Assembly: GCA_963422775.4 (NCBI GenBank)
Contig: CAUJSJ030000052.1
Span: forward strand, 1 to 64,000
Length of the DNA: 64,000 bases
Direction of reading: 5' to 3'
From: Pelomonas sp963422775
GTDB lineage: Bacteria > Pseudomonadota > Gammaproteobacteria > Burkholderiales > Burkholderiaceae_C
In this document: in pieces, positions 55,034-63,882 of the stretch
Layout: each line of letters starts with the position of its first letter
Numbering within the stretch: position 1 is the first letter of the stretch
Made by a program: the position numbers and the translations under genes
The notes under the pieces: generated by a model
The model's database searches: none
Told to the model about the DNA's origin: nothing
What the model saw: the letters and a program-made list of their open reading frames with translations, nothing else

Positions 55034-55951
55034 CTACTTGCCGGCGGCCAGGAAGCCCTTGACCTCGCCGACCAGCCAGTCGGCATCGTCCCACATGAGG
55101 AAGTGGTAGCCGCGCTGGCTCATCACCACCTTGACGCCGCTCAGGCCGGCGTACTGGGTCTCGAAGATCTTCTGGGTGCTCTCCAGCGTCGAGCCCATGG
55201 GCTCGTAGGCCGCCCAGGCGCCGAGCACCAGCGTCGGCGCGGTGATCTTCGGCAGCAGCGGGCGCAGGTCGTCGGCCCACAGCTCGGACATGGCCTGGGC
55301 AGAGGTCGCGCGGTCGCTGGCCAGGCTCCAGGCGTAGACACGCTCGTTGTTGGCTGGGGTGCGGCTCATGCCCATGGACCCCTGGCGGGCGCCGGCCTCC
55401 CACTGCTCCTTGCTGGCCGACTGCATCTGCTGGCGCATGGCCACGGCGGCGCCCTTGGCCGTCTCGGGCGTCATGCCGCGCAGGCCGGCCAGAAAGGGCA
55501 GGGAGTCGACGATGACGAGGCGCTCGATGCGGCCGGGCTTGTCGGCCGTGGCGGCCGCCATCTGCAGCGCCAGCACACCGCCCAGGCTGTGGCCCATGAC
55601 GACAGGCTTGTCGAGCTTGCGGTCGTCCAGGTAGGCCAGCAGGCGGTCGCGCATGCCGTTCAGGAAGTTGTCCGTCGCCACGGCCGGGGCGCCGGCAAAG
55701 CCGGGCAGCTGCACGATGTGGCATTGCACGCCGGGCTGCAGCGCCGCGCAGGTCTGGTCCCAAGTGGAGGCGGCGCTGTTCAGGCCCGGGATCATCAGCA
55801 CCGGCCGGCCCTGGCCGACGACGTCGACGCGCAGGTCGCGGAACTCGGCCGGGGCCGCCGGGGCGGCTTGGCAGTTGCTCACGTACAGCGCGGTTGCGAT
55901 GCCGACGGCAGCACCGAACAGGCCCATCCAGGAACGCTTGCGGAACGACAT
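55034..55951 (-). CDS. Exported alpha/beta hydrolase
   Basis: 305 residues from MSFRKRSWMGLFGAAVG; ATG 55963 or 55984 are possible earlier starts. The N-terminus is a signal sequence or anchor (GLFGAAVGIATALYVSNCQAA). Catalytic features: oxyanion strand VLMIPGLNSAASTWDQ, nucleophile elbow GHSLGGVL, an acid near APTLVLGAWAAYEP (the acid residue is not certain) and His in GYHFLMWDD. It should hydrolyse an ester or amide in the periplasm. It is the first gene of the minus-strand set leading to the LytS/LytTR pair and phosphofructokinase. Confidence 0.87.
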   Translation of the reverse strand: MSFRKRSWMGLFGAAVGIATALYVSNCQAAPAAPAEFRDLRVDVVGQGRPVLMIPGLNSAASTWDQTCAALQPGVQCHIVQLPGFAGAPAVATDNFLNGMRDRLLAYLDDRKLDKPVVMGHSLGGVLALQMAAATADKPGRIERLVIVDSLPFLAGLRGMTPETAKGAAVAMRQQMQSASKEQWEAGARQGSMGMSRTPANNERVYAWSLASDRATSAQAMSELWADDLRPLLPKITAPTLVLGAWAAYEPMGSTLESTQKIFETQYAGLSGVKVVMSQRGYHFLMWDDADWLVGEVKGFLAAGK

Positions 55952-56083
55952 GCGGGTCTCCATCGAGGTTGTGATGAAACGCATGTTGCCGGCGTTCCGG
56001 CGCGTAACCCGCTGCCGGATGACGAACGGCGAGCCGCGCGGACGAATGGCGAGCGGCCGGGGCGGGCGGGCCTGCTTGAGCCC

Positions 56084-56797
56084 TTACTTCAACCTTTGAG
56101 CCCAGTAGACCAGCACCTCGGTGCGCGGCTCGATGTCGGCGGGGCTGTAGGTGTAGGTGGGCACGACGTTGATCGCATCCATCGTGTTCAGGCCAGAGAT
56201 GATGCGGCCGAAGACGGCGTAGCCCGGGTTGGCAGCGCTCTGGTAGTCCAGGCTGGTGTTGTCCTGCACGTTGAAGAAGAACTGGCTGGTCGCCGAGTCG
56301 GCGTCGCCGCGCCGGGCCATGGCGATGGTGCCGCGCAGGTTCGACAAGCCGTTGTTGCTCTCCAGCTTGATGGGCGCGTACAGCGCGTTCTTGGTGACCA
56401 TGCCCGACGTGTAGCCGCCGCCCTGGATGACGAAATCGCGGTCGACGCGGTGGATCAGCGTGTTCGTGTAGAAGCCCGCCGAGACGTATTTGTAGAAGTT
56501 GGCAACCGTCTGCGGCGAGTAGGTGTCGTAGAGCTCGACGACGATCTCGCCGCTGCTCGTCAGCATGCAGACCGTGCCCCATTTGCTGGCTGCCGACGCG
56601 GCCAGGCCGGCCGCGCTGCAGGACAGCGTGGTGGGGTTCGGGTTGGGGTTGGGGCGCGGGACCTGCGTGCCGCCGCCACCCCCGCCACCGCCGCCGCCGC
56701 CACCGATCTCGACCTCCACGCCGCCGCCACAGGCGCTCAGCAGGGCGGCCGTGCCGAGGGCAAGCATCAGGGTGGCAAGGCGGGCGGGCAGGTGCAT
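56084..56797 (-). CDS. Lipoprotein cyclophilin-type peptidyl-prolyl isomerase
   Basis: 237 residues from MHLPARLATLMLALGTAALLSAC, a lipobox with the cysteine at residue 23. A run of 12 glycines and a Pro-Asn linker (PRPNPNPNP) lead to the cyclophilin domain: GEIVVELYDTYSPQTVANFYKYV, IHRVDRDFVIQGGGY, GTIAMARRGDADSATSQFFFNV and YAVFGRIISGLNTMDAI. The catalytic Arg (HRV) and the Gln in IQGG are conserved. It acts on proline bonds in the periplasm, tethered to a membrane. It is divergent from an FKBP-type lipoprotein. Confidence 0.93.
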   Translation of the reverse strand: MHLPARLATLMLALGTAALLSACGGGVEVEIGGGGGGGGGGGGTQVPRPNPNPNPTTLSCSAAGLAASAASKWGTVCMLTSSGEIVVELYDTYSPQTVANFYKYVSAGFYTNTLIHRVDRDFVIQGGGYTSGMVTKNALYAPIKLESNNGLSNLRGTIAMARRGDADSATSQFFFNVQDNTSLDYQSAANPGYAVFGRIISGLNTMDAINVVPTYTYSPADIEPRTEVLVYWAQRLK

Positions 56798-56938
56798 GAC
56801 GATCTCCGTGGTCTGCTCGCTCAACGCCTGCGGCCGGGCCTTGTTGACTCTGCTTACAAGCGTTTACCTGCGATCGCTATAGTCCGCGCCGCTGCCTACC
56901 GGTGGCGCTTCTTCCTCACACCTGCAGTTGACCCACCC

Positions 56939-57415
56939 ATGTCTTTCGCTCCCAACCGCCGTTTCGCCCTCCTGCTCGCCTCAAGCGCGCTCGTCGCCAG
57001 CCTCGGTCTCACCGCCTGCGGTGGCGGCGGGGGCAGCTCGGGCACACCCGCCAACACCGACCCCAATGGCTGGAATGCCGTGACTGCGCTGAAGGTCACC
57101 GACACGGCCGTCGGCACGGGTGCGACCGCCGTCGCGGGAAGCAAGGCAACGGTGAACTACACCGTCTGGATCTACGACGTGCGCGTCACCGACACCAAGG
57201 GCACGAAGATCGAGAGCGGCAACTTCCAGTTCACGCTCGGCACGAACCCGCTGCAGGTCATCACGGGCTTCGACCAGGGCGTCACGGGCATGAAGGTGGG
57301 CGGCAAGCGCACCCTCACGCTGCCGGCGAGCCTGGCCTACGGCGCCACTGGCCAGGGCCAGATCCCGGGCGGCGCGGCGCTCGTCTTCGACGTCGAGCTG
57401 ACCGCGGTCAACTGA
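56939..57415 (+). CDS. Lipoprotein FKBP-type peptidyl-prolyl isomerase
   Basis: 158 residues. Signal and lipobox ALVASLGLTAC, then a Gly/Ser-rich linker. The FKBP domain spans about residues 50-158: LKVTDTAVGTGATAVAGSKATVNYTVWIYD, FTLGTNPLQVITGFDQGVTGMKVGGKRTLTLPASLAYGATG and IPGGAALVFDVELTAVN. The active-site aromatic and Asp positions are largely present. It is divergent from the cyclophilin lipoprotein with 141 bases between starts, so two unrelated isomerase folds share one promoter region. The last 8 bases overlap panC. Confidence 0.93.
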   Translation: MSFAPNRRFALLLASSALVASLGLTACGGGGGSSGTPANTDPNGWNAVTALKVTDTAVGTGATAVAGSKATVNYTVWIYDVRVTDTKGTKIESGNFQFTLGTNPLQVITGFDQGVTGMKVGGKRTLTLPASLAYGATGQGQIPGGAALVFDVELTAVN

Positions 57416-58244
57416 CCTCGAGGTTGTCGATGAGCCGGGTGCTGCCCAGCCGGGCGGCACCCAGCGCAACCAGAGGCTGGCCTTCAGCGGCTGCTCCGAG
57501 GTCGTGCTGGCTGCGCAGCGTCAGGTAGTCCGGCGCCCAGCCGGCATCGCGCAGCGATTGCAGCGCGTCGGCCTCCATCGCCGCCAGATCACGCTCGCCG
57601 GCCTGCCAGCGGGCGATCAGTGCTTTCAGCGTGCGCGACAGGCGCAGCGCTTCCGCTTTCTCGGCCTCGCTCAAATAGCCGTTGCGGGATGACAGCGCCA
57701 GGCCTTCCTCGTTGCGGCGCGTCTCGCCGCCGTAGATCTCGATCGGCAGCGCCATCTGCGCCGTCATGCGGCGCAGCACCATCAGCTGCTGGTAGTCCTT
57801 CTTGCCGAACACGGCCAGCGTCGGCTGCACGATGTTGAAGAGCTTGTGCACGACCGTGCACACGCCGGTGAAGAAGCCGGGACGGAAATGGCCTTCGAGG
57901 ATGTCGGCCAGCTCAGGGGGCGGGACCACCTTGTAGCCCTGGGGCTCGGGGTAGAGCTCCTTCTCCGATGGCGCAAAAACGATGTCGCAGCCGGCGCCGT
58001 CCAGCAGTTCGCAGTCGCGCGCCAACGTGCGCGGGTAGGTGTCAAAGTCCTCGTGCGGCGCGAACTGCAGGCGGTTCACGAAGATGCTCGCGACGACCGC
58101 GCCCGCAGGGCCGACCAGCTCGCGGGCCTGCGTCACCAGGGCGAGGTGACCCTCGTGCAGATTGCCCATCGTCGGCACGAAGCCGCGTTGGCGGTGGATG
58201 GCGAGCGCGTCGCGGAGCTCAGGGATGGTGTGGATGACTTGCAT
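57408..58244 (-). CDS. panC: Pantoate--beta-alanine ligase
   Basis: 278 residues from MQVIHTIPELRDAL. It condenses pantoate and beta-alanine with ATP to give pantothenate. Motifs: VPTMGNLHEGHLALV with the HEGH (HIGH-type) box, SIFVNRLQFAPHEDFDTYPRT, FTGVCTVVHKLFNIVQPTLAVFGKKDYQQL and RNEEGLALSSRNGYLS. The length is normal. It follows panB by 2 bases, the standard pathway pair. Confidence 0.97.
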   Translation of the reverse strand: MQVIHTIPELRDALAIHRQRGFVPTMGNLHEGHLALVTQARELVGPAGAVVASIFVNRLQFAPHEDFDTYPRTLARDCELLDGAGCDIVFAPSEKELYPEPQGYKVVPPPELADILEGHFRPGFFTGVCTVVHKLFNIVQPTLAVFGKKDYQQLMVLRRMTAQMALPIEIYGGETRRNEEGLALSSRNGYLSEAEKAEALRLSRTLKALIARWQAGERDLAAMEADALQSLRDAGWAPDYLTLRSQHDLGAAAEGQPLVALGAARLGSTRLIDNLEVS

Positions 58245-58246
58245 GG

Positions 58247-59053
58247 TCAGAACCCGTGCACCTCGTTCACCGGGAACGTCTTGGCCTTCACCTCGTCCAC
58301 ATAGCCCTTCACCGCGGCCAGCACGGAGTCCTTGCCGGCCATGAAGTCCTTGACGAAGCGCGGCTTGCGGCCGGGCGTGATGTTGAGCATGTCGTGCAGC
58401 ACCAGCACCTGGCCCGAGCAGTCCACGCCCGCGCCGATGCCGATGACAGGGACCGACGACGCAGCGGTGATCTCTGCAGCCAGCGCAGCCGGCACCATCT
58501 CGTACAGCAGCATGGCCGCGCCGGCGTCGATCAGCTCCTGCGACTCGCGCTTGATGCGCGCCGCGCCGGCTTCGTCGCGGCCCTGCACCTTGAAGCCGCC
58601 CAGCGCATTGACCGTCTGCGGTGTGAAGCCGAGGTGGCAGCAGACCGGGATGCCGCGCTCGCTGATGAAGCGCACGGTTTCGGCCGTCCAGCCGCCGCCT
58701 TCGAGCTTGACCATGTGGGCGCCGGCCTTCACCAGCGCGGCCGAGCTCTTCCAGGCCTCTTCCTTGCTCACGTGATAGCTGTCGAAGGGCAGGTCCGCAA
58801 TGATCCAGGCCCACTTGTGGCCGCGCGACACGCAGAAGGTGTGATAGACCATGTCCTCCAGGCTGACGGGCGCCGTGGAGCCGCGGCCTTGCAGCACATT
58901 GCCCAGGGAATCGCCGATCAGCAGGATGTCGACACCGGCTTCGTCCAGCAGGCTCGCGAAGGCCGCGTCGTAGCAGGTCAGCATCGCGATCTTCTCGCCG
59001 CTGGCGTGCATCTGCGCCAGGCGCGGCAGGGTCATCGGCTTGCGGTCAGTCAT
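58247..59053 (-). CDS. panB: 3-methyl-2-oxobutanoate hydroxymethyltransferase
   Basis: 268 residues. It makes ketopantoate from 2-oxoisovalerate and methylene-tetrahydrofolate, the first step toward pantothenate and CoA. Motifs: KIAMLTCYDAAFASLLDEAGVDILLIGDSLGNVLQG, metal-site residues in DLPFDSYHVS and VKLEGGGW, VCCHLGFTPQTVNALGGF and VIGIGAGVDCSGQVLVLHDML. It is translated just ahead of panC and divergent from oxyR with 64 bases between the starts. Confidence 0.97.
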   Translation of the reverse strand: MTDRKPMTLPRLAQMHASGEKIAMLTCYDAAFASLLDEAGVDILLIGDSLGNVLQGRGSTAPVSLEDMVYHTFCVSRGHKWAWIIADLPFDSYHVSKEEAWKSSAALVKAGAHMVKLEGGGWTAETVRFISERGIPVCCHLGFTPQTVNALGGFKVQGRDEAGAARIKRESQELIDAGAAMLLYEMVPAALAAEITAASSVPVIGIGAGVDCSGQVLVLHDMLNITPGRKPRFVKDFMAGKDSVLAAVKGYVDEVKAKTFPVNEVHGF

Positions 59054-59117
59054 GGCAGTTTCCTGGTGAAAACCCTGGGGCTGCCCCCGAGGCGGCCGCA
59101 GTGTAGCGTTCGCCCCT

Positions 59118-60041
59118 ATGACCCTGACAGAACTGCGCTACATCGTCGCCGTCGCCCGCGAGCGCCATTTCGGCCGCGCGGCGGAGGCCTGCTTCGTGTC
59201 GCAGCCGACGCTGTCCGTCGCCATCAAGAAGCTGGAAGAAGAGCTGGACCTGAAGATCTTCGAGCGCGGCGGCAGCGAGGTGTCGGTGACGCTGCTGGGC
59301 GACGAGATCGTGCGCCAGGCGCAATCGGTGCTGGACCAGGCCGGCGCCATCAAGGAGATCGCCAAGCGCGGCAAGGACCCGGTGGCCGGCGCGCTGCGAC
59401 TGGGCATCATTTACACGATCGGGCCCTACCTGCTGCCCGAGCTGGTCAAGCACACCATCGATCTCTACCCGCAGATGCCGCTGATGCTGCAGGAGAACTT
59501 CACGGTGAAGCTGCTGGAGATGCTGCGCACCGGCGAGCTGGACTGCGCCATCATGGCCGAGCCGTTTCCTGAAGCGGGCCTGGCCACGGCTCAGCTCTAC
59601 GACGAGCCCTTCCTTGTCGCGCTGCCGGCCGTGCATCCGCTGGCCACGCGGGACAGCATCTCCGCCGAGGAGCTCAAGCGCGAGACCATGTTGCTGCTGG
59701 GCACCGGCCACTGTTTTCGCGACCATGTGCTGGAGGTCTGCCCCGAGTTCGCGCGCTTCTCCAGCGACGCCGAGGGCATACGCCGCAGCTTCGAGGGCTC
59801 GTCGCTGGAAACCATCAAGCACATGGTCGCCTCGGGCATGGGCGTCACCGTGGTGCCTGCCCTCTCCGTGCCCAAGGACGGCACACCCCATCTGCGCTTC
59901 GTGCCTTTCAGCGACCCCATCCCGACGCGCCGCGTCGTGCTCGCCTGGCGGCGCAGCTTCACGCGCTACGAGGCCATCGCGGCGCTGCGCAATGCCATCT
60001 ACGCCTGCCAGCTGGACGGGGTCGAAAGGCTGTCGCAATAA
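59118..60041 (+). CDS. oxyR: Hydrogen-peroxide sensor OxyR
   Basis: 307 residues; LysR family. The N-terminal HTH reads TELRYIVAVARERHFGRAAEACFVSQPTLSVAIKKLEEEL. The redox-active cysteines are C199 and C208 in GTGHCFRDHVLEVCPE, at exactly the E. coli OxyR numbering, so disulfide sensing is expected to be retained. It should activate katG, 0.9 kb downstream, where an OxyR-type site is found at 60895-60909. A ParA-like gene lies between. Confidence 0.96.
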   Translation: MTLTELRYIVAVARERHFGRAAEACFVSQPTLSVAIKKLEEELDLKIFERGGSEVSVTLLGDEIVRQAQSVLDQAGAIKEIAKRGKDPVAGALRLGIIYTIGPYLLPELVKHTIDLYPQMPLMLQENFTVKLLEMLRTGELDCAIMAEPFPEAGLATAQLYDEPFLVALPAVHPLATRDSISAEELKRETMLLLGTGHCFRDHVLEVCPEFARFSSDAEGIRRSFEGSSLETIKHMVASGMGVTVVPALSVPKDGTPHLRFVPFSDPIPTRRVVLAWRRSFTRYEAIAALRNAIYACQLDGVERLSQ

Positions 60042-60114
60042 GGGCAAGCCGGTTGGATTGCTGCGTCGCACAATACGCGCCAACTCCCCCAGCGCGCCCC
60101 AGGCGCCTTCCGCC

Positions 60115-60837
60115 ATGAGCCCTCCTCCTGTCGACACCAGCGCCGGTGCCATCCATTTCGTGGGTGGTGAAAAGGGCGGCGTGGGCAAGTCGCTGCTGTC
60201 GCGCCTGCTGGCGCAATACCTCATCGACCAGGCCATCCCCTTCACCGGCTTCGACACCGACCGCTCGCATGGCGCGCTGCTGCGCTTCTATGCCGACTAC
60301 GCCTCGCCCGCGCTGGTGGACAACTTCGAGGCGCTGGATGCCATCGTCGAGACCGCGCTGGCCGAGCCGGGCCGGCGCGTGCTGGTGGACCTGGCCGCGC
60401 AGACGCATGCGCCGCTGGCGCGCTGGATGGACGAATCCGGCGTGCTGGACCTGGCCGCCGAGGCCGGCGTGGCCGTGCGCTACTGGCATGTGATGGACGC
60501 CGGGCGCGACTCGGTGGGCCTGCTGGCCCGCCTGCTCGACCGCTTCGGTGACCGGCTCGACTATGTGCTGGTGCTGAACCAGCTGCGCGGCGACGACTTC
60601 TCGCAGCTGGAGCGCTCCGGCCAGCTCGCCCGCGCCGAAGCGCTGGGCGCCCGCACCATGGCGCTCAAGCATCTGCAGGACGCCGTGCTGCGCAAGATCG
60701 ACGCGGCGGACGCCAGCTTCTGGTCGGCCCGCAACGCGTCCAGCGGCGAGGGTGCCAAGCTGGGCCTGCTGGAGCGCCAGCGCCTGCGCGTCTGGCTGGC
60801 CCAGGTCGAAGCCGAGCTGGCGCGGCTGGGCGTTTAG
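60115..60837 (+). CDS. ParA/MinD-like P-loop ATPase
   Basis: 240 residues from MSPPPVDTSAGAIHFVGGEKGGVGKS. The deviant Walker A motif GGEKGGVGKS has the signature lysine of the ParA/MinD group. Walker A' is FTGFDTDRSHG. VLVDLAAQTHAPLARWMDESGVLDLA follows, with an Asn-containing VLNQLRGDD segment. It is shorter than chromosomal ParA and has no partner gene (parB, mobilisation or cellulose synthase gene) beside it. Proteins like this are often annotated as mobilisation or cell-division ATPases. The role here is unknown; the position between oxyR and katG may be incidental. Confidence 0.82.
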   Translation: MSPPPVDTSAGAIHFVGGEKGGVGKSLLSRLLAQYLIDQAIPFTGFDTDRSHGALLRFYADYASPALVDNFEALDAIVETALAEPGRRVLVDLAAQTHAPLARWMDESGVLDLAAEAGVAVRYWHVMDAGRDSVGLLARLLDRFGDRLDYVLVLNQLRGDDFSQLERSGQLARAEALGARTMALKHLQDAVLRKIDAADASFWSARNASSGEGAKLGLLERQRLRVWLAQVEAELARLGV

Positions 60838-60894
60838 GGCCAGACGGTGCAACATCGGGCGCCGAGCCGCGCTCGATGATGATTTTGGCTATTG

Positions 60895-60909
60895 GTAGAT
60901 TAGTTCTAT
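60895..60909. promoter_or_regulatory. OxyR-type binding site upstream of katG
   Basis: GTAG-N7-CTAT (GTAGATTAGTTCTAT) matches the ATAG-N7-CTAT core of OxyR boxes with one mismatch. It contains the T-N11-A spacing of LysR regulators. It lies in an unusually AT-rich stretch 63 bases upstream of the katG start, flanked by a larger inverted repeat with TTTTGGCT / AGCCAAAA arms. OxyR itself is encoded 0.9 kb upstream. Confidence 0.6.
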
Positions 60910-60971
60910 TCAAAGCCAAAACTCAATAGTCATCATTAAGCTTCGGTCTCCCCCAGACACCAGGAGCAGAC

Positions 60972-63131
60972 ATGAGCGATCCGACCCCCGCGGGCAAGTG
61001 CCCCTTCCACCATGCCGCCGGCAGCGGCACCAGCAACCGGGACTGGTGGCCCAACCAGCTGCGCGTCGACCTGCTGAACCAGCATTCGAGCAAGTCCAAT
61101 CCGCTCGGCGACGGGTTCAACTACGCGGAGGCCTTCGCCAAGCTCGACTACAAGGCGCTCAAGGCCGACCTCGTCAAGCTGATGACCGACAGCCAGGACT
61201 GGTGGCCGGCCGACTTCGGCCACTACGGCCCGCAGATGGTCCGCATGGCCTGGCACGCGGCCGGCACCTACCGCACCACCGATGGCCGCGGCGGCGGCGG
61301 GCGCGGCCAGCAGCGCTTCGCGCCGCTGAACTCCTGGCCCGACAACGTCAACATCGACAAGAGCCGCCGCCTGCTCTGGCCCATCAAGCAGAAGTACGGC
61401 CAGGCCATCTCCTGGGCCGACCTCTTCATCCTGGCCGGCAATGTGGCGCTGGAGTCCATGGGCTTTCGCACCCTGGGCTTCGCCGGCGGCCGCGAGGACG
61501 TCTGGGAGCCCGACATGGACGTGGCCTGGGGCGCCGAAACCAAGTGGCTGGCCGATGACAAGCGCTTCGAGGGCGACCGCAACCTCGTCGCCAGCGTTGG
61601 CGCGACGCATATGGGCCTGATCTACGTGAACCCCGAAGGCCCCAACGCCAGCGGCGACTACCTGGCCGCGGCCAAGGACATCCGCGCCACCTTCGGCCGC
61701 ATGGCCATGGACGACGAGGAGACCGTCGCGCTGATCGCTGGCGGCCACACCTTCGGCAAGGCCCACGGCGCCGCGCCCGAGCATCACAAGGGCCTGGAGC
61801 CCGAAGGTGCCAGCATCGAGTCCCAGGGCCTGGGCTGGACCAGCGGCTTCGGCGGCGGCCATGGCAAGGACACCATCTCCAGCGGCCTGGAAGTCACCTG
61901 GACCCAGACGCCGGCGCAGTGGAGCAACCACTTCTTCGACAACCTGTTCAAGTTCGAATGGGAGGCCACCACCTCGCCGGCCGGCGCCAAGCAATGGGTG
62001 GCCAAGGACGCGCCCGAGGACATCCCCGACGCTCACATCCCGGGCAAGTTCCACAAGCCCACCATGCTGACGACCGACCTGACGCTGCGCTTCGACCCCG
62101 AGTTCGGCAAGATCTCGCAGCGCTTCCGCGGCGACCCCCAGGCCTTCGCCAACGCCTTCGCCCGCGCCTGGTTCAAGCTGACCCACCGCGACATGGGCCC
62201 CAAGGCGCGCTACCTCGGCCCCGAGGTGCCGCAGGAAGACCTGATCTGGCAGGACCCCCTGCCCGCGCCCAGCCTCCACCCCAGCCCCGGCGACATCGCC
62301 GACCTGAAGGCCAGGATCGCCGCCTCGGGCCTGTCCGTCGGTGACCTCGTCGCCGTCGCCTGGGCCTCGGCCTCGACCTTCCGCGGCGGCGACAAGCGCG
62401 GTGGTGCCAATGGCGCCCGCCTGGCGCTGGCACCGCAGACGGACTGGGCCGTCAACAAGCCGGCCGTGCAGGCCCTGCCCACGCTGATGGAGATCCAGCG
62501 GGCCTCGGGCAAGGCCTCGCTGGCCGATGTCCTCGTGCTGGCCGGCGTCGTCGGCATCGAGCAGGCCGCCAAGGCGGCAGGCGTGTCGGTCGAAGTGCCC
62601 TTCACGCCGGGCCGCGTCGATGCCACCCAGGCCGAGACCGACGTCGAGTCCTTCGCCCCGCTCGAGCCCCTGGCCGACGGCTTCCGCAACTACAGCAAGG
62701 GCAATCTGGGCGCCTCCACCGAGGCCCTGCTGATCGACCGCGCCCAGCTGCTGACGCTGACCGCGCCCGAGCTGACCGCCCTGGTCGGCGGCCTGCGCGT
62801 GCTGGGCACCAATGCCGACGGCAGCAAGCATGGCGTGCTGACCGACAAGCCCGGCACGCTGAGCAACGACTTCTTCGTCCAGCTGCTCGACATGGGCACG
62901 GTCTGGAAGCCGACGGACGCCACGGCCGAGATCTTCGAAGGCCGCGACCGCAAGACCGGCGCCGTCAAGTACACCGGCACGCGCGCCGACCTGATCTTCG
63001 GCAGCAACTCCGTGCTGCGCGCCTATGCCGAGGTCTATGCCAGCGCCGACGGCAAGGACAAGTTCGTCAAGGACTTCGTCGCCGCCTGGACCAAGGTCAT
63101 GAACCTCGACCGTTTCGACATTCACGCCTGA
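60972..63131 (+). CDS. katG: Catalase-peroxidase
   Basis: 719 residues; ATG follows CAGGAGCAGAC. It is a heme enzyme that breaks down hydrogen peroxide. Distal site R91-W94-H95 (MVRMAWHAAGTYR) and proximal H259 (LIAGGHTFGKAHG) are present. The W94-Y218-M244 triad (IYVNPEGP, FGRMAMDDEE) needed for catalase activity is complete. The second, heme-free half is intact to FDIHA. Its upstream region carries an OxyR-type site, so peroxide induction by OxyR is expected. A 34-codon ORF follows 14 bases after the stop. Confidence 0.98.
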   Translation: MSDPTPAGKCPFHHAAGSGTSNRDWWPNQLRVDLLNQHSSKSNPLGDGFNYAEAFAKLDYKALKADLVKLMTDSQDWWPADFGHYGPQMVRMAWHAAGTYRTTDGRGGGGRGQQRFAPLNSWPDNVNIDKSRRLLWPIKQKYGQAISWADLFILAGNVALESMGFRTLGFAGGREDVWEPDMDVAWGAETKWLADDKRFEGDRNLVASVGATHMGLIYVNPEGPNASGDYLAAAKDIRATFGRMAMDDEETVALIAGGHTFGKAHGAAPEHHKGLEPEGASIESQGLGWTSGFGGGHGKDTISSGLEVTWTQTPAQWSNHFFDNLFKFEWEATTSPAGAKQWVAKDAPEDIPDAHIPGKFHKPTMLTTDLTLRFDPEFGKISQRFRGDPQAFANAFARAWFKLTHRDMGPKARYLGPEVPQEDLIWQDPLPAPSLHPSPGDIADLKARIAASGLSVGDLVAVAWASASTFRGGDKRGGANGARLALAPQTDWAVNKPAVQALPTLMEIQRASGKASLADVLVLAGVVGIEQAAKAAGVSVEVPFTPGRVDATQAETDVESFAPLEPLADGFRNYSKGNLGASTEALLIDRAQLLTLTAPELTALVGGLRVLGTNADGSKHGVLTDKPGTLSNDFFVQLLDMGTVWKPTDATAEIFEGRDRKTGAVKYTGTRADLIFGSNSVLRAYAEVYASADGKDKFVKDFVAAWTKVMNLDRFDIHA

Positions 63132-63145
63132 GGGAGGGCCGCACG

Positions 63146-63250
63146 ATGAAGCAAGTTGCACGCACCGCCCGGCGCGGCTTCGGCTGGTTTGTCTTCGCCA
63201 GCGGCAGCCTGGTGTCCCTGGCACTGATGAGCCGCTGGCTGGGTCATTGA
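63146..63250 (+). CDS. Very small single-helix membrane protein downstream of katG
   Basis: 34 codons, MKQVARTARRGFGWFVFASG and on. GGGAGGGCC lies 6-14 bases before the ATG, a strong ribosome binding site. A basic N-terminus is followed by one hydrophobic stretch (FGWFVFASGSLVSLALMS), as for a small inner-membrane protein. It is 14 bases after katG and may be co-induced by peroxide. The short length makes it uncertain. Confidence 0.5.
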   Translation: MKQVARTARRGFGWFVFASGSLVSLALMSRWLGH

Positions 63251-63373
63251 GCGGCTTTCAACTCTGAATCAGACGAAATCAGGGCCAATTCAGGACGGTC
63301 AGCGGAGCAATCCGCAGGATGCGAGCCGCCGGCACCCGCCGGCCTCGCCATCCTCCGACCTGAAGAGGCCCCC

Positions 63374-63805
63374 ATGAACGACCTCCGCTCCCGCTTCCCT
63401 CTTGAACCTTTCACGCTGCTGCGCCTGACGGTGGCGCTGTTTGTCGCCCTCCACGGCTGGGTGCGCTTCATCCATGGCGATGCGCTGGGCTTCGGCGTCT
63501 ATGTCGAACGCCATGGCGTGCCGCTGGGCACCTGGCTGGGGCCGGCCGTCACCGGCTACGAGATGCTGGCCTCCCTCGTGCTGGCCAGCGGGCGCCTTGT
63601 CTTCCCGCTCAGCCTGGGCTTCGCGGCCATCTACCTGGTCGGCATCCCGGTCCACCATTTGCAGAACGGCTGGTTCTCGTCGGGCAGCGAGGTCGACGGT
63701 TGCGAATACCCGGTGCTGATGATCGTCTGCTACCTCTGCCTGGCCTGGCACCATGCGCCGGCCGGCCTCAAGACCCGCTGGCCCCGGCTGTTTGCCGCCG
63801 CCTGA
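63374..63805 (+). CDS. DoxX-like small membrane protein
   Basis: 143 residues; ATG preceded by GAGGCCCCC. Four hydrophobic helices (LLRLTVALFVALHGWVRF, WLGPAVTGYEMLASLVLAS, LSLGFAAIYLVGIPVHHLQNGWF, YPVLMIVCYLCLAWHHAP) with the DoxX-type HGWVRF motif in helix 1. The loop GSEVDGCEYPVLMI is typical of this group. Function unknown; some DoxX relatives act in sulfur or redox stress, which would fit the katG neighbourhood, but this is speculative. Confidence 0.72.
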   Translation: MNDLRSRFPLEPFTLLRLTVALFVALHGWVRFIHGDALGFGVYVERHGVPLGTWLGPAVTGYEMLASLVLASGRLVFPLSLGFAAIYLVGIPVHHLQNGWFSSGSEVDGCEYPVLMIVCYLCLAWHHAPAGLKTRWPRLFAAA

Positions 63806-63882
63806 GCGCGAGCGTGGGCTTTCTAGAATCGGCCGCCGTTGTCGCATTCGCCCGTCCCGAGGTGGCGCCCGGCCCACCTCGC

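Noticed and set aside
60936..63224. Minus-strand open frame opposite katG
   Set aside because: katG is complete with all heme-site residues; the opposite frame is low-complexity Val/Gly/Ala/Arg.
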